Source: Thioploca ingrica
Lineage (GTDB): Bacteria > Pseudomonadota > Gammaproteobacteria > Beggiatoales > Beggiatoaceae
Direction of reading: 5' to 3'
DNA length: 64,000 nucleotides
Assembly: GCA_000828835.1 (NCBI GenBank)
Contig: AP014633.1
Span: 2,604,001 to 2,668,000, forward strand
Part shown: positions 40,783 to 53,700 of the stretch, in pieces
Position numbering within the stretch: the first letter of the stretch is position 1
Layout of the letters: each line of letters begins with the position of its first letter
Position numbers and translations under genes: made by a program
The notes under the pieces: generated by a model
The model's database searches: none
What the model was told of the DNA's origin: nothing
Seen by the model: only the letters and a program-made list of their open reading frames with translations

Positions 40783-40920
40783 ACTGGGGTCGTTGAATGG
40801 GATTGCTTAAAATCAATGATTTACTGGATAAGATTAAATAAATTTATTGCCGTATCAAAAAAATAATGATGGCTGATTTGCAGCAAGAATACAAGCTTTC
40901 TTCGCGGTAACGGCCCCAGT
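40783..40920. other. Widely spaced inverted repeat before the synthase gene
   Basis: ACTGGGGTCGTT (40783-40794) and AACGGCCCCAGT (40909-40920) are inverted copies with one mismatch, separated by 114 bases, and end 32 bases before the synthase ATG. They may be remnants of element ends or a regulatory structure in the synthase leader. No promoter could be assigned with confidence. Confidence 0.4.
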
Positions 40921-40952
40921 ACCATGATAAGAGATAAAGCCTTAAACAACCC

Positions 40953-43900
40953 ATGGAAAAAATTCACATAACGAAACAACGTTTAACAAAATACACTCCT
41001 TTACTTGTCAATCATATTGTATTAAATCAAGGTATTTTTCCCGCTGTTGGATACTTAGAACTGGTATGGGAGATGTTGTCGGAAAAAATATCCACCGGTG
41101 ATGATGCGTATCCAATTAAAATAACCAAAATGGTTTGGTCCCAACCACTAACGGCAGAAGACTTTCAACATATTAGCATCGCCTTTGAGTCAAAAAAATC
41201 AGGATACCATTACCGAGTGCAGAGCGATCACAATGGGACGATTAAGCAGCATGCCTCAGGAAAAGTTTGTTATATCAAGTCAACTAAAAAACCAAGCAAG
41301 ACTTCTCTAAACATATCGAATTATATCCAAACGCTTTCACCCGCCATTGATCGATCAACTATTTACCAATTATTTAAGGATCGAGGTATACAGTATAAAA
41401 AATTATTTAAATCGTTAGAAAGCTTCCAATGTTTTAAAGCAGAGGCATTGGGTAAAATTGTCTCCGACTCCGCAAAAGAGTCAAACTATCACCTGAACCC
41501 GGGTATTTTGGATAACGCCATCCAATGTGCGTTGTTAAGTTTGGATGAATCTCAAAAAAAACCACGTCTATTTGTTCCGTTTTCCCTTGGAAAAATAATT
41601 ATCAGGCAGCCACTTACTTCGACCTGTTATGCTAAAACCACTTTAACCAAAGGAGATGAGGCAAAAGAATTTTTTTGCTTAAATATTGTTATAGCCAACG
41701 AACAAGGGCAAGTGTTAGTAGAGATGACGGATTTGTGTCTCAAGGCGTTTTCACGTTCTGAAGCCAATCAATGGGCAATAGCCGCTACCTTTATGGCTGA
41801 ACCGATCGAAAAACCGTTATCAGCTTGGATGACGGAATTAAAGTGGGATCATACCATTCGTTTTGCGCCTTATAACCAGATATTTCAAGAGTTATTAAAT
41901 CCACAGAGCGTGTTGTTACAAAATCGGTCGGGCATTAATACCATTTTATTTCGATTAGATGACTTGCAGTCACACACAGTTCAACAGTTTCCAACGGTTT
42001 CCACACCGGATAAAGACCGATGTTTGGCAAATAGCAAGCGGTATACCCTGCCAAATGGGTTAGAGATTGCTCACCTGAAATCATATGAGACCCATTATTT
42101 ATACAATGAAATTTTCGTAGAAAAAACCTACCTAAAACATAATATTGAGTTGCCAGACGGTGCCACCGTTTTGGATATTGGTGCCAATATCGGCATGTTT
42201 TCGCTCTTTGTGATTGGGCATTGTAAAAACCCTAGAATCTTTTCGTTTGAACCATCGCCGATTACCTTTGAAGTATTAAAAAAGAACCTGGCGTTGTATT
42301 CACCCCAATCGATTCCTTGCAATGTCGGTATTGCCGATAGTGATCGGGAAGCTGAATTTACCTTTTATCCCCATTCATCGGTATTCTCTGGTTTTTTTGC
42401 CAATGATGATATAGATGGCGACGCCCTAAGGCAAGCCATGGAAAATGAGCTGATAGCAAACCATAAGGATCGGAGTAAGGAGTCTATCCAAGCTTACTTG
42501 GATCAAATGCTCAAAGATAGGCTTAAAAAAGAGACCTACCGCTGTCAGTTACGATCGTTATCAAGTCTATTTACGGAACACAATATTGAGCGCGTTAATC
42601 TGCTAAAGATTGATGCAGAAAAATGCGAATGGGACATTCTCCAAAGTATTCAAGATCCAGACTGGAAAAAGATTCAGCAAGTGGTGGTAGAAGTTCATGA
42701 TAAAGAAGGAGAGATTTTAAGCAACATCCAAACCCGGTTGCAAGAGAAAGGGTTTACCATAAATGTGCTGGAAGAGAAATTATTAGAAAAATCAGGTTTA
42801 TATAATGTTTACGGAAAACGATCCGCCAAACAGCCAGGTCAATTGCCGAGTGCCTTGGAGCAAGGGATAGAAAACAACCTGAATAAATTGCTTAATTCAT
42901 TGCAGACAGTCCATAAAACTTTTCAAGTGCCGTTACTTTTAGGTATTTGTCCGCCCTCTCCCCAATTAAGGGCCATCCTCTCAGATCAAGTTGTTCAGCG
43001 ATTGGAGACCCTGATTCAGCAAGCAACCAACGAATTGAACCGAATCACCACCGTTCGGTTTTCTGATTATGAATCACTCTATGGTTGGGCAGATTATTAC
43101 GATGCTGTCAGAGATGAGATGGGGCATATTCCTTATACCCCGGACTTTTATGCAGCCATGGCGGTCGTGTTGGTACGTCAGGCACATGCCTTAAACCGGC
43201 CGGTTTACAAAGTGATTGCTTTGGACTGTGACAACACCCTTTGGTCGGGCGTGGTAGGCGAGCAAGGAGCCGAAGGCGTGAACATATTACCGGGGTTTGA
43301 CGCACTTCAACAGTTTATGGTCGAGCAAAAATGCCGAGGAATGCTGATCTGCCTAGTCAGCAAAAACAACGAAGCCGATGTAAAATCGGTATTTACCACC
43401 CGTGAAGATATGAAGTTACAGTGGGAAGACCTCACTGCTTGGAAGATCAATTGGTTTCCCAAGTCGCAAAACTTACGAGAGTTAGCTCAAGAGCTCAATG
43501 TGGGAGCGGACAGTATTATCTTTGTAGATGATAATCCGGTGGAGTGTGCTGAAGTAAAGGCTAACTGTCCAGAAGTGCTAACGCTCCAACTGCCAGCCCA
43601 AAGTGACAACATAGCAGATTTTTTAAATCATGTTTGGGCGTTTGACCAAGTCACTGCCAATCTTCGCGAAGATTCACTGCGAACCGAGTTGTATCAAGAA
43701 AATGCTAAACGGGAGCAATTTCGCAAAACCGCCTTAACGTTTAAAGATTTTATTGCTGATTTAAACCTAAAAATCACTATAACAGCTGCCCAATCAACTG
43801 ATTATGCCAGAATAGCCCAACTAACTCATCGAACCAATCAGTTTAATAACCATAAAATTCCCCAAAGTGAATCGGATATTGAGGAGGTGTTAAGCAAACC

Positions 43901-44700
43901 GTTTTTTAGCGGTGAGGTGGTTCGGGTAACTGATCAATTTGGGGACTATGGTCTGTGTGGTGTTTTGATCTATAGCCAACAACAACAAAAGTTAGTGGTT
44001 AAAACCTTTTTATTAAGCTGCCGAGCATTGGGACGGGGAGTCGAGCACCAAATGCTAGCCTTTCTAGGGAAAAAGGCGTTAACACAACAGCAGGATGAAG
44101 TGGAAATCCCCTTTGTCCCCACCGAAAAAAATAGACCAATGGAAACGTTTTTGCAAACGATTGGCACCCCATCCTGGACTCAGCAAGCGGAACAGATTGT
44201 TTATGCATTCTCGGCTAAAGAATTGAGCAACCTAGTTTTTTCTCCGCCAGAAACGGAGCAAGACCCAAAAAATGATGCTGAAATACCGACCAATCGATCA
44301 CGGTGGCAAACATCACCAGCTAATGAGTCAGAGTTAATGCAACGCCTGGCCAATCAACGAAGCTGCCTGGAGGCCATTTTGCCAACCACCGAAGAGGTTA
44401 TAGAAACAACCACCTCCAATGCTACCGCTCAACCGGAAGAAACCCGTTTGCTCGAGGAAACGGCGGATTATATTAACAGCACCATTTTAAAAAATGTGTG
44501 TACGATTTTAGATGTGGAGGAAGCGTCGTTTAGCTCTACTGAAGCCTTTTCCGATATTGGTTTGGACTCCTGGGGAAGTGTTGACCTGATAGCAAAACTG
44601 AGCGAAACATTCGATATTGTATTACCTACAACGACTTTGTTCGATTACACCTGTGTCACCGATTTAAGCAACTATATAACCTCTAAATATGGCGAAACTA
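40953..44700 (+). other. Loading part: DH-like, FkbM, FkbH, ACP
   Basis: The N-terminal hot-dog-like DH keeps His21 (NHIVLNQGIFPAVGYLE) and Asp187 (GILDNAIQ), but the Gly of HxxxGxxxxP is changed. There is no KS before it, so it is an orphan unless it acts in trans. The FkbM domain has the SAM motif VLDIGANIGMFSLF. The FkbH domain has the phosphatase-like Asp758/Asp760 (ALDCDNTLWSGVVGE) and IIFVDDNPVE; such domains take 1,3-bisphosphoglycerate and load a glyceryl (or derived lactyl) unit on the ACP. The ACP site is IGLDSWGSVDL. FkbM next to FkbH suggests O-methylation of the glyceryl starter (inference). Confidence 0.85.
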
Positions 44701-47700
44701 TTAGGCGAAACAATAGTAAAGTTGCGAAAACGAAACCGACTAAATTAGATGCGATACCATCGACAGAAGCATCAATAACCCAACCAAACCGACAAACGAA
44801 AACGGTTACCCCGCCATCATCATTACCCTCTGTAGAAATATCAGCAGTTCGACCCAAAAAATCGACCCAACGGATAGTGAATAACGAAAAAGTAGCCGTG
44901 ATTGGGATGTCTGGCCGATTTCCAGGTGCTGACTCCATTGAGGAGTTTTGGCAACTGTTAATCGAGGGAAAAAGTGGTATTACCGAAGTTCCACCCGAGC
45001 GGTGGAATGTCGTTACCCATTATGATCCGGACAGTCAAATTCCCAACAAAACCTATAGCAAGTGGGGCGGATTTCTAAAAGATATAGACCAATTTGACGC
45101 CCCATTCTTTAAAATTTCAAGACGAGAGGCTCAACAGATTGATCCACAGCAACGTTTTTTTCTGGAAGAGAGCTGGCGAGCCTTGGAACATGCCGGTTAT
45201 ATCAATACCAACGTGGAGAATAACCGGTGGGGTGTTTTCGTGGGGACAGACGCTGGCGACTACCATTTGACGCTGCAACAAGCCGGCATTCCCCTGGAAG
45301 CTCCAGCCTTTATGGGAAATCATGCCTCCGTTTTAGCCGCCCGAATCGCCTATTATTTAAACTTAAAAGGTGCTGCATTAGCAGTGGATACTGCGTGTTC
45401 CTCCTCATTAGCGGCTGTGCATTTGGCTTGTGAAAGTTTGCTAACCGGCGAAATGGATCTGGCTTTGGCAGGAGGGGTATCGATCCGCACCACCGCTAAC
45501 TTTTTTATTTTGAGCAGTAAGGCTGGTATGTTAGCTGCTGATGGCAAAAACAAAACCTTTGACAACCAGGCTGATGGATTTGTACCTGGTGAAGCCGTTG
45601 GCGTGGTGGTGTTAAAACGACTGAGCGAAGCGCTAGCTGACAACGACACCATCTATGGAGTCATTGAAGGGTCGGCCATGAACCAAGATGGAAAAACCAA
45701 CGGTATCACCGCTCCCAGTGGATTGTCTCAAACAGAACTCGTCCTAAATGTCTACAAAAAAAGCGGTATCAACCCCAGCGATATTACGTATGTTGAGGCT
45801 CATGGCACTGCCACCAAATTAGGCGACCCCATAGAGGTTAACGCCTTGACAACAGCCTTCAGACGCTATACCAACCAAAAAACGTTTTGCGCCATCGGTT
45901 CGGCCAAAAGTAATATTGGCCATTGCACCCACGCCGCCGGGGTATGCGGTCTAATGAAATTACTCCTTTGTCTCTATTTTAAAAAGCTGGTGCCCACCAT
46001 TAGTTTTGAGCAAGCCAATCAGAATATAGCGTTTGATAGCAGTCCGTTTTTTGTGAACACCGCACTTCAGGATTGGACCATTGCTCCAAATAAACAACGA
46101 ATCGGAGCAGTCAGTTCATTTGGTTTTAGTGGAACTAACGTCCATATGGTGGTGTCTGAGGCACCCGTGTCAACGCTCAAAAAGCGACAAACTAAACCGT
46201 CTTACCTGGTCACCTTATCAGCCAAAACCATTACAGCCTTAAATCAGCAGTGTGCTAACTTGGCACAGTGGTTAGAGACAGGAGGGCATGCTTGGGAATT
46301 GGCAGATATCTGTTATACGTTAAATTTAGGACGATATCATTTTGAAAAACGGTGGGCCTTGGTGGTTAGGCAGTCGTCCGAGCTTAAAGCGGCATTAAAA
46401 CGCATTCAATCCGGCGAAATGCCCAAAAATCTGTTAACGGGAAATGATGTTGCCGTATCTGTTGCAGACAAAGCGATTTATAAACAGGTACTTAAAAAAG
46501 TGACCGCTGATCTCGGTCAACTATACCAAAATGGGATTAATACAGACGAATATCATGATCTGCTCATGGCCCTGGGTGGGTTGTATGTAAAAGGCTATAT
46601 GTCGGAAATGCCGGCTCTCTACAGAGATCAACCCTATCAACGTATTGGGTTGCCAACCTATCCGTTTGCTAAAGAACGGTATTGGGCCGTCCCCATCCAA
46701 ACTCAAGACAATAAAGACAGAGCGACCCCAAAACCACACACCCAAAAATCTCAGGTACTGGCCGCATCAGCGCCTCCTTTACCTTTGAAATTGAAGGAGG
46801 GGGTCGAGCCCATTCTCCAAAAACATACGTTAAAAAAACCAACTGGCATCTCCTTACCGGTGATTCAGGCATCGTTTTTGGAACCGGCCACGGTACTGCC
46901 AACCCAATCCAAGCCAATGGTAATGGTAAATGAGGGGAGAAGCATCACCCCAGTGGTTGATTCGGTGAACTATGGTAAGGGTGTTTTTGGTCTTCGAATC
47001 ACCAGTTCGACCACCCAAAACCGACTATCAGAACCGTTAATTAAGGATCTTCAACAAGAGCTGGTTAAGTTAACAACGGAGTCTCAGTTAAGCGTGTTGA
47101 TCCTGAGTGGGCTGGATTCATGGTTTTTAACCGGCGAACGCTCAGAATATAACGATGTGTTACGCCATAAATTACATTTGACCATTGCCGAGTTCCCTAT
47201 GCTCACCATCGCCGCCTTAAAAGGGAATGCCACCGGAATTGGAATGTTGTTGGCTGCCTTGTGTGATTTTATGATCTGCGGACAAGATGCGCAATATTCG
47301 TATACCGATCCAATCAAGGGCCTATTTCCCACCACCCCGGAAGAGGGCATATGGGTCGAGCGACTTGGTCTGGTTCAGGCACGTGAGTTTCTATATTCCG
47401 TACAAGGCTCTGTTAGCGGTAAATGGTTACAACAACAAGGGTGGCATTGTATGGTTGAGCCCTCAAGTCAAGTGGAATCCACCGCTCGGAAACTCGCAAC
47501 CGATTTAGCCGAGATGCCTCAGCAATCGTTACATCTCCTAAAAGGTCGGCTAAGCGCCAATTTGTTAAATCGAGCCAAGGCACTGACTGAGGTACTGGTA
47601 AGGTCCTCAGCCGAGGTGTCAGACCAAAGAACGATTAGATCAGCTTCTCTCGATACCGTTGTTACTATCACCTCATCATCGCCTCTGTTACATTTGGAAA

Positions 47701-50700
47701 TGTATGACGCTGTTGTGCTTTGGGTGAAATTGTGCCCCACCCAATCACTGTCATCGGATACCACCGAAGTAACTCAATTGTTAACCGCAGCGTTGGAAGA
47801 TCTGTTTTCACAAATTGCCAACTCGACTCAGGTGAGTGTAGTTGTCATATCTGGGTTTAATAGTGATGCGATTTCCATAGCGCCACCAGCCCAGTCGGTC
47901 TCAGTAATTCATCAGCTCACCTCCCTGTTTTTAGACGCTTCAGTGCCCATTATTGCCGCTTTGGACTCAGATACCCGTCAGATGGCGTGGTTTGTCGCCC
48001 TATTTGGGGATGCTTGTTTCTATAGTGATAGTGGTCGGTATGCCATGGGTAACATCGCCGAATATCATCTACTGACCAAAGAAATAGTCACCCTGGTCTC
48101 GCTCCGATTTGAAGCCTATTTGGGACAAGAAATGCTCTTCACCGGAACGGAGTATTCAGGACAAGAGCTACAGCAACGTGTAAAAACACTCAAGGTAGTA
48201 CCCGCCAACCAGGTGCTTAAAACGTCGTTATCATTGGCTAAATCGTGGTCCAAGCTACCGTCAGATATCCGCAGCGATTGGAAACGACGAAATGCCACCA
48301 CGATTCGCAGACAGATCGCCCAACGCCCTGACTGGCCAGAACACCAAACTGAAACCGGGGAAAAACTACTAGCCCAATTCACCGAAATAGCATTAACCTC
48401 CAAGGTAATTCAAGCTACTATTAACCCTGAAGGTATTGTCACCGTAACAATGGAAGACCGAAAGGCGAAAAACATGTTTTCCGATGCCTTTATTCAGGGG
48501 GTGACTGAAGTGTTTCAACGTATAGACCAAATATTAGGTATCAAAGTGGTGATCTTAACTGGCTTTGACACCTATTTTTCAGCTGGTGGAACCCAAGAGG
48601 GATTGCAAGCGATTCAAGACGGTACTATAAAATACTCTGATGCCCCGATTTTTGAACTCCCCATGCGGTGCAAAGTGCCAGTAATTGCTGCTATGCAAGG
48701 CCATGCCATTGGCGGTGGTTGGGCTTTGGGGATGTTCGCTGATTTTATTCTTTATAGTGATGAGAGTGTTTATACCTGTAACTTTATGCGTTTTGGTTTT
48801 ACACCCGGCGCGGGTTGTACCTTACTGTTTCCTTGGCAGTTAGGAAAAGATCTCAGTAATGAAATACTGTTTACGGCCAAAGACTATAAAGGGGCCAAGC
48901 TACGACACCGTGGAATCAGTATGCCGGTACTGCCTCGAAAACAGATGCTTGAGTCGGCTGAAGCCTTAGCGAAAAAAATCGTTCAGCTTCCGATTAAAAC
49001 AATTGTTGGCTTAAAACACCTGTTTACACAGCCTCTTCGTAATCAATTGGAAGAGACCTATCGGCTTGAACTCGCTATGCATGAAAAGACCTTTGTGAAT
49101 AATGCTAGCACGTTGTCAAAAATTCAATCCAATTTTCCCCAGGGATTGAGAGAGAATAATACGCAGGAAAATCAAACCGTTCAGCCCTCCAACGAGGTTC
49201 TATCAACGCCGTCCCCAAATCAGTTACCCGCTATCTATGCCACGTTAAAAAAACTATTAGCGGAAGAGTTGTATGTGGCGGAATCAGAGATTAGTAGTAA
49301 CACGCAATTTGTTGATTTGGGTTTGGATTCCATCACCGGGGTAACCTGGATACAAAAAATTAATCGGGAGTACGGCACCTCTTTGGCAGCCACCAAGGTA
49401 TATGTTTACCCAACGCTTTCCAAGATGTCGGAGTATGTTTTTAGCAAGGTGGTGCAACAACCGGCAAACCGACCAGTATCTTCACCAATCGTATCGGATT
49501 TATCAGATAAACTACCCAAAACTCTAGCTGAAACCCTAGACTTGCCGGTCAAAAACTCAACAAGTACTCCAACGAAATCTGAGTCGTTACCGTCGATCAG
49601 CGTTATTCAAGCTACTCTAAAAAAAATGTTGGCTGAAGAGTTGTATATGGATGAATCCGAGATACAGAATGATGTACAGTTTGCAGATTTGGGCTTGGAC
49701 TCCATAACCGGGGTAACCTGGATACAAAAAATTAATTCGGAGTATGGCACATCCCTAGCTGCCACTAAGGTGTATGCTTATCCCACCTTGTCTGAGATGT
49801 CTCAGTATGTTCGAAACAAGACCCAAAAACAAGCCACAGTTGAGAAAGCAATTGCACCAACCTCATTGGCTTTGACGCCGGAATCATCCCAACCACCAGC
49901 AGCTTTGACAACACCTAAACCGCTTAAAAACCGGTCAACGGCCTCGTTGGCTGGCACACCACCGGGGGTTAAGTTAGCGGATGCCAATCCACCAAAACCT
50001 AATCCCTCGGTTGTTAAATCCGCTGTATCAGAGACTTTAAGATCACCTCAAAACACAAACCAGGCCATCGCAGTGATTGGCATGGCTGGCAAGTTTCCCC
50101 AGGCAGATAATCTGCAAACGTTTTGGGAAAATATCATATCTGGAAAAGATTGTGTAACAGAGATTTCAGCTGATCGGTGGGACATGGACACCTACTACAA
50201 TGCTGATCCCAACAAACTCGGTACCACCGATTGTCGCTGGATGGGCGCCATTGAGGGATATGACCAATTTGATGCGTCATTTTTTAATATCTCGGCTTCG
50301 GAGGCTGAGTCCATGGAGCCTCAACAGCGGTTATTTTTAGAAACGTGTTGGCACAGTATAGAGGACTCCGGAACCGATCCAACCACCTTATCTGGAACAA
50401 ACTGTGGGGTTTTTGTCGGTTGTATAGGCAACGATTACGGCCAATTATCCCCAGACGCGGGGTTGACGGCAAATGGGTTAATGGGGGGCGCTCCCTCGGT
50501 TTTGTCTGCTCGTATTGCCTATTTCCTCAATTTGCAGGGGCCGTGCTTGTCCATCGATACGGCGTGCTCGTCGTCTTTGGTCGCCATTGCCAATGCTTGC
50601 GATAGTTTAGTAACACAGAATTGTGATGCTGCCTTGGCAGGCGGTGTGTTTATGATGCCGACGCCCTCTATGCATATTATGACGAGTAAATCGGGTATGC

Positions 50701-53700
50701 TTTCCAAAGCTGGGCGATGTTTTACCTTTGATCAACGGGCCGACGGCTTTGTTCTGGCAGAAAGTGTAGGTGTTCTGTTCTTAAAACGTTTAGCAGATGC
50801 CCAACGGGACAACGACCCCATCCAAGGTATTATCCGGGGATGGGGAGTTAATCAAGATGGCAAAACCAACGGAATCAATGCCCCCAACCCTCACTCCCAA
50901 ACTCGGTTACAACGCCAAATTTATGATCGGTTCCAGATTAATCCGGAGTGGATTAGTTTAATTGAGGCCCATGGCACGGGTACCAAATTGGGCGATGCCA
51001 TGGAGGTCGAAGGACTCATTGACACCTTTAAAAAGTACACGCAACAAACCAATTATTGTGCGTTGGGATCAGTTAAGAGCAATATTGGTCATTCGTTAAC
51101 GGCAGCCGGTGTAGCCGGCGTTATTAAGTTGTTGCTGGCATTTAAACATAAAAAATTGCCCCTAACCATCCATGTAGATCAATTAAATGAATTTATTGGT
51201 TTAACCGGCAGCCCGTTTTACATTAACACAACCAACCAAGAGTGGGAGGCCCCCGACCAAAGGGGTCGTTGGGCTGCCATCAACTCTTTTGGTTTAAATG
51301 GTACCAATGCCCATGTGGTTCTGTCTGAGCCAATATTCCAAGCTGTTTCAAAAAATAAGGAGACATTACCTAATACCGAGCAAGTGTTAACACTGTCTAC
51401 CCAAACGCCATCCCAGTTGATCCCCTATGCTCGTCGAGTATTGGCTTATATTAACGAGACCCCCCACCTCTCCTTAGTAGATGTTTTGGTGACGTTTCAA
51501 GTGGGACGACCAGCCTTAAAGCATCGGGTGGCCATGGTTGTAGCTGACCGAAACGAATTAATACAGACCCTACAAAGTTATATCGAAGGTCAGTCACCGG
51601 CTAACTTGTTTATGGGAGAACAAAAAAAAGAGGCCGACTGGCCCGATACAACTGACAATATTAATACGTTAATTGCTCGTCGTAAATTTAAAGCACTTGC
51701 CAAACTCTGGGTTGCTGGAAACACCATTGATTGGGCTAAATTATATGCGCCTATGTCGGTACGACGACTTTCGGGTCTGCCATGTTATCCGTTTGCCGAG
51801 GAGCGGTATTGGATATCAACCTCCCAGTCTGCTTCGGACCAGCTCAAAAAGTCTGCGGAATTAAGTGCTGCCACCAGCTCAAATCCCCCGATCAATAAAG
51901 AATTAAGTTTGAAAACTAAAACCTTGATGTTTGTGAAGCAGTTGATTGCCCAGCAATTGTCGATTTCACCCAGCGAGCTAGATCCAGACCAAGGTTTTTT
52001 TGAGATGGGATTAAGCTCTCATCAACTGCTAAAAATGACTCATGAAATCAAAAAAACCGTTGATAGTGCTTTTTCGCCAATTCTGTTTTATAAAGCCCCC
52101 ACTCCACAGGCATTGACGACCCACTTAGTCAACACCTATCCTGGCGCCTTAGAAAGGATGTCCGATTTGATAGACCCCGAACCGACGTTGGTCATCACCC
52201 CCTCTCAAGCCGACCGATACGCCCCTTTCCCCTTGAGTGATATTCAGGAATCGTTTTTAGTTGGACGAAAAATCGGTACTGACAAAAGTGTTGGATGCCA
52301 CGTTTATTTTGAGATGACGTTTGAAAAGCTGGATATCTATCGACTAAATATGGCGTGGCAACGCTTGATCGATTATCACGATATGCTTCGGGCGGTTATT
52401 TTACCAAGCGGTTTACAAAATGTATTGTCAGCTGTTCCAAAATATAAAATAAAGGTATCTGATCTTCGTCGAAAAAACCAAGACGAACAGGCACAGTATT
52501 TAAGCCAGCTGAGAGATAGAATGTCACAACAGGTTTATACTGCTGAGCAATGGCCGTTGTTTGAGGTGAGGATAAGTGTCTGTTCAGAAAGACAAGTGGT
52601 TCATTTTAGTATAGACGAATTGATTATTGATGCTTCTGGTTTAGGCCTGTTGCTACAACAATGGAAAAAACTTTATACGAACCTTGACTGGGAACTACCC
52701 AAATTGACCCTTTCGTTTCGTGATTTTATGGTGGCCAGCAAAAAATTGGAAAACTCACGCCAATACCAAAGGGATCTAGACTATTGGGTCACCCAATTGA
52801 ATTCTCTACCACCAGGACCCCAGCTTCCCCTAAATCCTCGCCTGGCAGATACCCAAACAGTCGATGTCTATACCCGGACTCGCTTAAAGGGAACATTAAA
52901 AAGCGCCCAATGGCAGCCTCTTAAACAGACCATTTTATCGTTAAACTGCTCGCCTACTACTGTTTTGTTAATTGTATTTAGTGAGGTTCTTCGATTATGG
53001 GGAATAGTAGATGATCGGCCCCAAGAGGCATGTTCAATTATTTTAACGCTGTTTAACCGTTTAAATCATCCCGAGTTGGATCATATTTTGGGACCTTTTA
53101 TAACAACCAATATTTTTGTAAAGACAGAAAATAACACTGCCTCCATGGCCGAACAGCTCCAATCTGCTCAAAAACAGTTATTAAGCGATTTGGATCACAC
53201 GACTGTTAGTGGTATTGGGGTATTACGAACCCTAAAAAAACGGCACTCTATCTCCAACACCTTATCCTTACCGGTCGTATTTACCTCATTATTGGGGAAT
53301 AAAGATTGGAAGATGGACGATAGTTTTTTTGAGGTGATCACCTATTTTGTCTCCCAAACACCCCAAGTTTACTTAGACCATCAGGTTTATGAGCATGAGG
53401 AAGCGTTACGGTTTAATTGGGATGTAGCCAAAGACTATTTTGCGCCAAGTGTAGTAAATGCGCTGTTTTCCGATTATATTCGAGCGCTTGAGGAGTTGGC
53501 AAGTACTACAGATCAATGGGCCACTGAGCCATGGATATTCCGGAAATCGACAGCCGAGCAATTGCATCTGGAGAGCTTTGCCGAACAACGCTTCACTCCA
53601 TTTCCTTTAACGGATCAACAACAGGCTTATGCCTTTGGCAGAAGTCAAGTTGGTGCTCAAATGAGTCCGCAATTTTACATCGATTTTGAGGCCGAAAACT

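Noticed and set aside
44672..44938. Antisense ORFs over the synthase genes
   Set aside because: Many such frames occur opposite the KS and linker regions; they follow from the codon use of the sense gene and lack start signals.
46160..46720. A cis acyltransferase domain after the first KS
   Set aside because: There is no GHSxG motif and the segment is too short; it is the post-KS linker ending in YPFAKERYW.
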